16,390 nucleotides of DNA from Akkermansiaceae bacterium. Its GTDB lineage: Bacteria > Verrucomicrobiota > Verrucomicrobiia > Verrucomicrobiales > Akkermansiaceae. The notes under the pieces are model-generated. The model was given only the letters and a program-made list of their open reading frames with translations, did not search any database and was not told the origin of the DNA. Made by a program: the position numbers and the translations under genes. Below, one piece after another: positions 1-6,276 of this stretch. The stretch covers positions 1-16,390 of the forward strand of contig JABHEX010000334.1 in assembly GCA_018676385.1 (NCBI GenBank). Direction: 5' to 3'. Each line of letters begins with the position of its first letter. The first letter of the stretch is position 1.

Positions 1-334
1 CAAATGATGGCCCTCGTGGATCACTCCTCTGACCAGATACAACTGCGCCATCTAGTTGCGCAGCTTGCCCCAGCATACCACTACCCTTTGCGACCCGCTG
101 AGCCTCTGCTAATGGGCTTTTCCGAGCTTGTCGCTGCTGCGGCAGCTCCTGCGGCAGCTCCTGCGGCGATAGATCCTCCACATGATCTGAACAAGGTGAA
201 TCGCCAAAACCCTCAAAATCCTCGCCAAAACCGGCATCCATAGCGCTAGCACCATCCACAGGCACTGGAGTCATCAGATCCTCTGCCATGCGGCGCACCT
301 CCTTGGCATCAAGCCATGACTGAACGTAATCCAT
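1..334 (-). CDS. Unrecognised acidic protein downstream of parA, C-terminus beyond the window
   Basis: An open frame starts at ATG 334 on the minus strand, 3 bp after the stop of the ParA-type gene, and stays open to the left edge (about 111 residues visible). It begins MDYVQSWLDAKEVRRMAEDL, continues through an acidic Gly/Phe/Asp-rich stretch (GFGEDFEGFGD, about residues 35-45), then a tandem QELP-QELP repeat and a basic, Gln-rich part. The close spacing suggests co-transcription and perhaps co-function with the ATPase, since a small partner gene often follows parA. I do not recognise a domain. The visible part looks like a low-complexity N-terminal linker, so any folded domain probably lies outside the window. 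It is not recognisably ParB: no helix-turn-helix or ParB nuclease motif is visible. No clear ribosome binding site precedes the start. Confidence 0.6.
   Translation of the reverse strand, partial: MDYVQSWLDAKEVRRMAEDLMTPVPVDGASAMDAGFGEDFEGFGDSPCSDHVEDLSPQELPQELPQQRQARKSPLAEAQRVAKGSGMLGQAAQLDGAVVSGQRSDPRGPSF
140..163. repeat. Two perfect 12-bp tandem copies inside the partial gene
   Basis: CGGCAGCTCCTG occurs twice head to tail, followed by a further partial CGGC. The unit length is a multiple of three, and on the minus strand it encodes the repeated QELP tetrapeptide. This looks like in-frame slippage in a linker region. Confidence 0.8.
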
Positions 335-337
335 TTG

Positions 338-1108
338 TTATCTGATGTAAGGTGAAAATTTAGCTTCAATCTCGGATCGCAAACCATCAAAAACTGCCAA
401 CACACTAGCACCCTCTTCCATCACCCCAGCAGGAAGACCTTTAGCACTGGCCTTAAGGAAAATATCTTCACGCGGAATGACATTTTTCATGACCATGTTT
501 TGCGGCAGAAGATTCCTCAATGCTTGAACCGCCTCCAAGCTCTCCGCCAGATGATTCTGCACCATAGTCATAACGACCCCTAGGACATTCAACCGCGGGT
601 TCACAACTCGCATACGCGTCAACGCCTCAAGCATTTTAGGTATCGACCGCACCCCCAACGGCTCAGCTTGCTGGGGAACAATCACCGAGTCACACACGGC
701 AAGCACATCGGCGGTGACACCAAACAAACCTGCCGCCGTATCAATGATGCACACCTCATAGCCATCTGTAGCTGCCATATTAAAAAATGTCTTCACACGA
801 TGTATTGAGTCCCCAATACCACTACCTAGCTCATAATCACTGCTCTGCCCCGCTGGCACCAAACTCAGTGTTGGCATGCGAGTTGGAACAATAAGTTGAT
901 CAAACGGAACTTCATGATCTGCAATCACATCATAAAAACCATTGAGCTTACGCGATTGCCGGGTAAGCGACAGGCCTACCGATCCTTGAGGGTCCGCATC
1001 TACAAGCAACGTGCGCATGCCGCCCCGGGCAAAAGCGTGGGCAAGGTTTATCGATACGGTGGTTTTACCCACCCCTCCTTTTTGGCTGGAAACGGCTATC
1101 GTGATCAC
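338..1108 (-). CDS. ParA/MinD-type ATPase
   Basis: This is a 256-residue deviant-Walker ATPase of the ParA/Soj family. Such proteins bind ATP as dimers on nucleoid DNA or membrane and position chromosomes, plasmids or protein complexes. Visible motifs are the deviant Walker A KGGVGKTT (residues 10-17, with the signature lysine), the A' motif LLVDADPQGS (34-43), Walker B VCIIDTAAG (119-127) and the family's VPQQAEPLGVRSI stretch (about 144-156). The length fits a compact chromosomal ParA without an N-terminal DNA-binding extension. The start is GTG at 1108; no better ATG lies upstream in frame and there is no strong ribosome binding site. No parB or consensus parS is visible, so the cargo may not be the chromosome. 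The neighbouring gene 3 bp downstream (1-334) is the likeliest partner. Confidence 0.88.
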   Translation of the reverse strand: MITIAVSSQKGGVGKTTVSINLAHAFARGGMRTLLVDADPQGSVGLSLTRQSRKLNGFYDVIADHEVPFDQLIVPTRMPTLSLVPAGQSSDYELGSGIGDSIHRVKTFFNMAATDGYEVCIIDTAAGLFGVTADVLAVCDSVIVPQQAEPLGVRSIPKMLEALTRMRVVNPRLNVLGVVMTMVQNHLAESLEAVQALRNLLPQNMVMKNVIPREDIFLKASAKGLPAGVMEEGASVLAVFDGLRSEIEAKFSPYIR

Positions 1109-1131
1109 AATAATAAAAGCTGCCAGACTCT

Positions 1132-1143
1132 AGCGTGCACGCT
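1132..1143. promoter_or_regulatory. 12-bp perfect palindrome in the parA / lipoprotein divergent spacer
   Basis: AGCGTGCACGCT is self-complementary over all 12 bp and lies 24 bp upstream of the GTG start of the ParA-type gene, between two divergent genes. The position suits an operator, but no regulator or promoter pair supports this. It does not match the known bacterial parS consensus. Confidence 0.35.
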
Positions 1144-1226
1144 CAGTATGACAAAAGCATTTTCTCCCAGAAAAGAAAATAATTTATCTACCCCCCTAAA
1201 TCTCATCCATTTTTTTGGTGCATACT

Positions 1227-3494
1227 ATGCAGATCCGTCTAGTATCGCGCCAACTATCCAATTTCCGTTTATTCCCAATGTTGATCCCCGCCCATGCACA
1301 CCCCTATTATCTGCGCAAATCACTATGGGCAACCGGTATAGCAACCTCACTACTGGCCTTCAGTGCCTGCAAAAAGAATACCCCTCTCGATGCCAAAAAT
1401 GAGACGCATGCAGATGAACAAGAACAAACTGCGGTTAGCGTTGAAGAGAATAATCTCGGAACCAAGCAAAGCAGCTTACTTGCTACTGCCTCAAAGTCAC
1501 CCATTCACTGGCAGCCCTGGAATAGCCGTGTATTCGAAAATGCTAAGCAAGACCATAAAACCGTCTTTGCTGTTATCGGATCAGGCCATGAACCTGAAAC
1601 TTTGGCCGTGCTCGAGCAACTCAATCAGTCGTTACCCACTTGCAAAATCCTCAACAGCCACCATATCAATGTACTGATCGACAGTAGCCATGACCCGGCC
1701 ATAGAGTTTTTTACGTCATCACTCTGCATGGCATCAGGTGATTATAAACAGGGTCCATTGTTAATTTGGTTCTCTTACAATGGACACCCAATATCCTGGA
1801 AATCAGCATACACATACAACGATGCTAGTATTTGTGAACTGATTTCCCGTATGTCTCATACCGTGCACCGCATGTGGAAAGATGATGCGGAATATGTTCT
1901 TAATAATAGCAAAGTAGACTTCAACAATAAATGGAGGAACGTCACTCACAAACAAGCCAACAAATGGAATAATCAATTCCCTTCACAGGCCATCCGCCAG
2001 ATAGCGTCATACTACGACCCCACATCAAACAATATTGACAAATTAGGTAGGCTCAATGCCGCACGCTACATTAACTTGTTGATAAAAGCGTCCACCAGTG
2101 GTGCCAGCACCAAAAGCCAACAACTACGGTATGGAGGCATTGCCAGAATCTCTGCACAGAGCACTCTGATTTATGGCCTTATCGACCCGCTCGACGGAGG
2201 TGTCTACGATGGCGTGCAAAGAACCTCCCCCTCTCTACCAATTTTTGCTAAAAGCCTTAAGACCCAGGCTCTCAGCATGGCGGCCCTCTACAATCTCTAT
2301 CAACTAACTGAGGATGAAATCTACCTAAAATCGGCAGACGACATCAAGGCATACACTGAAAAGAGCCTCAGACAATCCAGCGGCGACTATTCTCAAGGTA
2401 TCGTGTATCAAAAAAACAACATAGTCGGCAATCAATGCACTTGGACACTAGAGGAACTGGAGACAGCACTAACAGAAGAAGAACTTCGTGTGTGTAAATA
2501 CGCATTTGACATTCGTGGACTGGGTAACGTACCCCTCATCGATGATATTAACAGATACTATTTCAGGAAAAACACACTCACATGGAAGACCACCAGAGCT
2601 AAGCTAGCAAAAAAAATAAACCTCGACCGTAGCCAACTCAACACCCTGTTAGAATCCATCTTGAAAAAACTCAGTAAGATACGCACTGACCGAGGCCCCG
2701 TCATTTTTAGAGAAAATCTATGCTCTTCAAAATCGCTCTCACTATATACCAGCGCCCTAGTCACAGCCTACCGAGCTACAGGAGATGAATCCCACCTACA
2801 AGACGCTCTTAGGGTTATTGCACACATAAAAGAGAACTTTATAGGGGAGTCAGGCTGGCTCCATGAATCTAGGTTCTACGGTAAACTTTCATCGACTAAA
2901 GCAAGCGCCACGGCCCATGCACTCGTCTGCGATGCTGCACTTGACCTGCATGAGGCCACCTATGATCCAAGCTATCTACAAATGGCTCAAGAAATTCATA
3001 CCCAGATGGGTAACAAACTCTCTGGTGAAGTGCTACATCCTCTCTACGAATATGATTTTTCCTTATTCCCTACTCACTACCGTGTAGCACACTCACACAC
3101 TAGTACTAACATCAACAACTTCTCCAGTTGGGTAATCGCATGGTCAAATTCAAAAAGACTACTGAAATACGAAAATGATGCATATCTGAGAAAGCAAATG
3201 GTAGCATTGGAGAATAGTCTATCCAAACAAGTTAACCTGCCCGCAATCATGCTTGTAGATTACCTCACAGAATATTCAGCCCTCCAAAATGCGATAGTTT
3301 ATCACCATGGGGAGGCAAATAAAGAACTTCATGCCACAGCAATTCGCCGTCCTTGCCAGATCATCATCATGAGCAAGAACACACATCCAGACCTGAATGA
3401 AAAAGTTCCCAAGGGCTCTGCTGCTGTGGTCTACCGAGGAAAACTCGTCGGCGTTACCAGCCAAGCGTCCGAACTCAGAAGCTGGCTGAAATAA
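1227..3494 (+). CDS. Degenerate YyaL/DUF255-like lipoprotein (thioredoxin-like plus alpha/alpha-barrel-like region)
   Basis: A 755-residue exported protein. A hydrophobic segment ends in AFSAC at Cys48, a plausible though non-ideal lipobox (Phe at -3), so an outer-membrane or periplasmic lipoprotein is likely. Residues 94-195 follow the DUF255 thioredoxin-like pattern (WQPWNSRVFENAKQDHKTVF, then VLIDSSHDP where relatives have a VDREERP-type motif). The family's CxxC is replaced by IGSGHEPET (117-125). Later, LDGGVYDGVQRT (322-333) and PIFAKSLKTQA (338-348) match in layout the family's LGGGFHRY and PHFEKMLYDQA stretches, and the last 25 residues resemble the family's C-terminal end. Relatives (YyaL, SPATA20) have poorly known function. 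Here redox activity appears lost, leaving a structural or sugar-binding-like fold as a guess. Start chosen at ATG 1227, with GGTG 6 bp upstream; ATG 1278 would give a more normal signal peptide. The next gene follows after 28 bp. Confidence 0.7.
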   Translation: MQIRLVSRQLSNFRLFPMLIPAHAHPYYLRKSLWATGIATSLLAFSACKKNTPLDAKNETHADEQEQTAVSVEENNLGTKQSSLLATASKSPIHWQPWNSRVFENAKQDHKTVFAVIGSGHEPETLAVLEQLNQSLPTCKILNSHHINVLIDSSHDPAIEFFTSSLCMASGDYKQGPLLIWFSYNGHPISWKSAYTYNDASICELISRMSHTVHRMWKDDAEYVLNNSKVDFNNKWRNVTHKQANKWNNQFPSQAIRQIASYYDPTSNNIDKLGRLNAARYINLLIKASTSGASTKSQQLRYGGIARISAQSTLIYGLIDPLDGGVYDGVQRTSPSLPIFAKSLKTQALSMAALYNLYQLTEDEIYLKSADDIKAYTEKSLRQSSGDYSQGIVYQKNNIVGNQCTWTLEELETALTEEELRVCKYAFDIRGLGNVPLIDDINRYYFRKNTLTWKTTRAKLAKKINLDRSQLNTLLESILKKLSKIRTDRGPVIFRENLCSSKSLSLYTSALVTAYRATGDESHLQDALRVIAHIKENFIGESGWLHESRFYGKLSSTKASATAHALVCDAALDLHEATYDPSYLQMAQEIHTQMGNKLSGEVLHPLYEYDFSLFPTHYRVAHSHTSTNINNFSSWVIAWSNSKRLLKYENDAYLRKQMVALENSLSKQVNLPAIMLVDYLTEYSALQNAIVYHHGEANKELHATAIRRPCQIIIMSKNTHPDLNEKVPKGSAAVVYRGKLVGVTSQASELRSWLK

Positions 3495-3522
3495 TTTAAT
3501 TCTATAGTATAACACAAATATC

Positions 3523-4707
3523 ATGCATAATTATTGGAAAACCATGTGCCTATCAACATTACTTTGCACGGCACTGCACGCTGACACTATTGTCCTGAAA
3601 TCGGGCAAGAAACACATAGGACGAGTCATTTCTGAAAACTCAACAAGCTATCTCTTTGAAATCGATGTGACCGACTCCATCAAGGACGAACGTCGTATTC
3701 CAAAAGATAAAGTAAAAGAAATCATTCAGGAAAGCATCGAATCAAAGGACTTCAAGCTAGTTGCATCTCTGGTTCCCACGCGCGATCTCCAACCCGCCAC
3801 CGCTTACCCAAAACGCATCAAAATCACAAAAACTTTTATTAGAAAGTTTCCAAAATCTAAGCATAACGAAAAAGTAAAAAAAATCCTCACTACTCTGGAA
3901 AATGAGCACAACACAATTGTAGACGGAGGAATCAAGCTAGATGGCCAGTTAATATCCCGCCAAGATAAAGAGGCAAACGCCTACGACATCGATGCGCGCA
4001 TGTTATTACTCGACATTCAACGACATGCAGCCGCAAGACGCTACCATCAAGCACTAAGAAAATGGGAAGTTTTACAGTCGGATTACCGCAATTCAACATC
4101 TTTCAAAAGTGCCATACCCATCGCAAAACGCATCATCTACAGCTATCAAAAAACTCTCAAATCATTGCTGGATACCCTCGATGAGCGAGCAGCTGAACGC
4201 AAATCCGCCATGAGCAGTATGAGTGCTAATGATCGTGAACGCACCGAGCTAGCCCTGGCAGAACAACAAAGAAGATATGCAGCCCAGATAGGCAGAGAAA
4301 AAGCGAAGTCACGCATCAAATGGTTGACCGTCGACACCTATGACAAAGCATCAATTTCTCATAATTATCGACAGACAACCTCTTCGCTTAAGTCAATTGC
4401 CTCACTATCGAGAACCAAACAAAAAGAGCTCAAACTTGCTGGCCCAAGTTACCGTGACGCTTGGATGGCGCTCGCTAAAGGCGACCTTAAAGATGCCGAA
4501 CTCCACCTCAAAACCCTGCAGTCACTCAGAATACCAAAACAATATTTAACACCTCTACAGACAAAGCTAAAAGAAAACCGCACTGCCATGCAGATAGCAA
4601 TTAAAGAGGCTAAGAAGAATGCCGAAGCAGAAAAATCACGACAGAACAAACTTAATAAAGAAGCTGCAGATGGAGTGGGAAAAAATAAAAACGGACAGAC
4701 ACAATAG
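3523..4707 (+). CDS. Exported helical protein of a Verrucomicrobia-type family (PTPDL-like motif)
   Basis: A 394-residue protein with a short signal peptide; cleavage is likely after LHA near residue 20. A small domain follows (about 21-72, DTIVLKSGKKHIGRVISE...), which resembles the N-terminal beta-rich module common in exported Verrucomicrobia proteins. Residues 83-95 read LVPTRDLQPATAY, close to a PTPDL motif that I recall naming a family in this phylum; that link is from memory and should be checked. The rest is mostly helical, rich in Lys, Ala and Glu. It ends in a charged coiled-coil-like tail (about 350-394) that is very rich in Lys, Glu and Asn. No catalytic motif is visible. It lies 28 bp after the YyaL-like lipoprotein and is probably co-transcribed, so the two may act together in the envelope; this is inference. 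Confidence 0.7.
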   Translation: MHNYWKTMCLSTLLCTALHADTIVLKSGKKHIGRVISENSTSYLFEIDVTDSIKDERRIPKDKVKEIIQESIESKDFKLVASLVPTRDLQPATAYPKRIKITKTFIRKFPKSKHNEKVKKILTTLENEHNTIVDGGIKLDGQLISRQDKEANAYDIDARMLLLDIQRHAAARRYHQALRKWEVLQSDYRNSTSFKSAIPIAKRIIYSYQKTLKSLLDTLDERAAERKSAMSSMSANDRERTELALAEQQRRYAAQIGREKAKSRIKWLTVDTYDKASISHNYRQTTSSLKSIASLSRTKQKELKLAGPSYRDAWMALAKGDLKDAELHLKTLQSLRIPKQYLTPLQTKLKENRTAMQIAIKEAKKNAEAEKSRQNKLNKEAADGVGKNKNGQTQ

Positions 4708-4744
4708 CCAAAACCATAAACAGCACCGATAACCCGCACACAAA

Positions 4745-4764
4745 TTGGCATTGCTAATTGCCAA
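4745..4764. other. Short inverted repeat upstream of hisB
   Basis: TTGGCA and TGCCAA form a 6-bp stem around an 8-base loop in the 86-bp gap between the exported helical protein and hisB. A second small inverted repeat (CATAG-CCA-CTATG, 4768-4780) follows directly. There is no T-run, so an intrinsic terminator is unlikely; an operator or chance are both possible. Confidence 0.3.
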
Positions 4765-4793
4765 CTACATAGCCACTATGCTGGTGAGCCGAC

Positions 4794-5399
4794 ATGACCA
4801 CATCCAACTCACAGAACCGCACTGCAAGCCAAGAACGGCAAACGGCTGAAACATCAATCAGTGTTGCCATCGACCTCGACGGCAGTGGCTCCACAGATAT
4901 TTCCACCGGCATCCCATTTTTTGACCACATGCTCACCCTACTGGGCAAGCACAGCTTGATCGATCTTACGGTAAAAGCAGATGGCGATATCGATGTCGAT
5001 GCACACCACACCGTCGAGGACACTGGTATCGTGCTCGGTGAGTGCATCCGCGAAGCGCTCGGCGATAAAAAAGGTATCCGCCGCTACGGTATGGCCTACC
5101 TGCCGATGGATGAAACTCTAAGCCGCTGTGTGATCGATCTCAGCAATCGACCCCACCTCGAATTTCGTGCCCCAGTATCCACTCCCGACGCTCCCAATCT
5201 CCCGTTTACCCTGGTCGAAGAGTTCTTCCGCGCGATAACCAATAACCTGCGGGCTAATATCCATGTTGAGCTTCTCTACGGTCGCGATGGCCACCACATT
5301 GCCGAGTCAATGTTTAAGGCACTGGCGCGCTCACTGCGCCAAGCCGCCGAGATCGACCCACGTGAAACCGGCATCCCCAGCACCAAAAAAGCACTCTAG
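4794..5399 (+). CDS. hisB: Imidazoleglycerol-phosphate dehydratase
   Basis: HisB dehydrates imidazole glycerol phosphate to imidazole acetol phosphate in the cytoplasm, the sixth step of histidine synthesis. The protein has 201 residues, the normal size of the monofunctional enzyme, with no phosphatase domain fused. The paired metal-binding motifs are present: FFDHML (42-47), DAHHTVEDTG (69-78), MDET (105-108) and GHHIAESMFKA (166-176). These supply the His and Glu ligands of the di-manganese site. About 20 residues precede the conserved core and look like a small variable extension. The start is ATG 4794; no clear ribosome binding site is seen. hisH follows after 3 bp, so the two are an operon. 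hisA, hisF and the other pathway genes are not in the window. Confidence 0.97.
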   Translation: MTTSNSQNRTASQERQTAETSISVAIDLDGSGSTDISTGIPFFDHMLTLLGKHSLIDLTVKADGDIDVDAHHTVEDTGIVLGECIREALGDKKGIRRYGMAYLPMDETLSRCVIDLSNRPHLEFRAPVSTPDAPNLPFTLVEEFFRAITNNLRANIHVELLYGRDGHHIAESMFKALARSLRQAAEIDPRETGIPSTKKAL

Positions 5400-5402
5400 C
5401 AG

Positions 5403-6020
5403 ATGATCAAAGTCGGAATCGTCGATTACGGTCGTGGCAACATTCGAAGTGTAGAAAATGCCTTTCATGCCATTGGCGCGGATGCCGTGCTGATCCGTAC
5501 ACCCGCAGAATTAGAGAACATCACTCACCTCGTCGTTCCTGGCCAAGGAGAATTTGGTGACTGCGCAGCAAATCTCAAAAAACAAGGGATGTTTGCGCCG
5601 ATCCAAGATTGGGCAGCGAAAGATCGCCCATTCCTAGGTATCTGCGTTGGATACCAACTGATCTTTGAACATGGAGAGGAGTCCCCAGATGCAGAAGGAT
5701 TTTGTATTCTGAGAGGTGCAGTTAAACGCTTCCCTGATGTCGGACTGAAGATTCCCCACATGGGTTGGAACTCGGTCAAACTAACCGACCCCATGCACAC
5801 GCTATGGAACGACATGCCGGATAACCCATTTTTTTACTTCGTCCACTCCTACTACCCGGAACCAAATGATACAGAATACATCGCGGCAACATGCGATTAC
5901 GCTCTTCCATTTGCAGCCGCAGTGATTCGCGGCAATTTAGTAGCTACTCAGTTCCACCCAGAGAAAAGTCAGCACAACGGTTTGAGATTGTTGAGAAACT
6001 TCCTCTCCATGTGCAGCTAA
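5403..6020 (+). CDS. hisH: Imidazole glycerol phosphate synthase, glutaminase subunit
   Basis: HisH hydrolyses glutamine and channels ammonia to HisF, which makes imidazole glycerol phosphate (the HisB substrate) and AICAR. The 205 residues form a class I glutamine amidotransferase. The nucleophile elbow is GICVGYQ with Cys81, and the rest of the triad is in QFHPEKSQ (His185, Glu187). VDYGRGNIRSV at the N-terminus and HMGWNSV (119-125) are typical of HisH. Two small departures from the usual text are PGQGEFGD instead of PGVGAFGD, and VGYQ instead of LGMQ; neither touches the triad. The gene follows hisB after 3 bp. Its synthase partner hisF must lie elsewhere, which is common in phyla with scattered histidine genes. 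Confidence 0.96.
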   Translation: MIKVGIVDYGRGNIRSVENAFHAIGADAVLIRTPAELENITHLVVPGQGEFGDCAANLKKQGMFAPIQDWAAKDRPFLGICVGYQLIFEHGEESPDAEGFCILRGAVKRFPDVGLKIPHMGWNSVKLTDPMHTLWNDMPDNPFFYFVHSYYPEPNDTEYIAATCDYALPFAAAVIRGNLVATQFHPEKSQHNGLRLLRNFLSMCS

Positions 6021-6040
6021 TCTGTAATTTATATTTAGGC

Positions 6041-6093
6041 TGGTGCCACCCTGAATAAGGCACCAAATGCTCTGCCACATATTTTACGGCAGA
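6041..6093 (+). terminator. Two adjacent hairpins after hisH, possible weak terminator
   Basis: TGGTGCC (6041-6047) pairs with GGCACCA (6059-6065), giving a 7-bp stem with an 11-base loop. Five bases later TCTGCC (6071-6076) pairs with GGCAGA (6088-6093). They start 20 bp after the hisH stop. Neither stem is followed by a T-run, so termination without a factor is not assured. Confidence 0.35.
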
Positions 6094-6169
6094 CATACAG
6101 AACATGGCACGTAAGATTATAGATCAGATATTATCTTAATCTGTGTATCAAAATCATATTATTCAGTAA

Positions 6170-6196
6170 TTCATCATCACCATAAATGATGATGAA
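6170..6196. other. 10-bp perfect inverted repeat in the hisH to DUF1549 spacer
   Basis: TTCATCATCA (6170-6179) and TGATGATGAA (6187-6196) are perfect inverse complements around a 7-base loop. The repeat lies 80 bp upstream of the DUF1549 start, in a 256-bp AT-rich spacer (6021-6276). The same spacer has TAAGAT/ATCTTA (6112-6117 and 6133-6138) and the hairpins just after hisH. It could be a regulator site or mRNA-end structure; no open frame is convincing there. Confidence 0.5.
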
Positions 6197-6276
6197 AAAC
6201 TCCTATTCCATGATTTATATAGAAAATTTTGCAACTACTCCCGAAAGTCTGTGTTAATTATATTATACATTTCATT

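Noticed and set aside
4..243. Plus-strand Ala/Pro-rich open frame
   Set aside because: It lies antisense to the frame open at 1-334 that starts 3 bp after the ParA-type gene. Its Ala/Pro run is only the complement of the QELP repeat.
1..1300. parS centromere site near the ParA-type gene
   Set aside because: No sequence resembling the 16-bp parS consensus was seen; the 12-bp palindrome at 1132-1143 is different.
896..1402. Plus-strand open frame across the parA start
   Set aside because: It overlaps the parA-like gene and the start of the lipoprotein gene, has no recognisable domain or signal peptide, and its text is typical of a shadow frame.
4708..4793. Intrinsic terminator upstream of hisB
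   Set aside because: The inverted repeat there has only a 6-bp stem and no T-run, so it is listed only as an inverted repeat.
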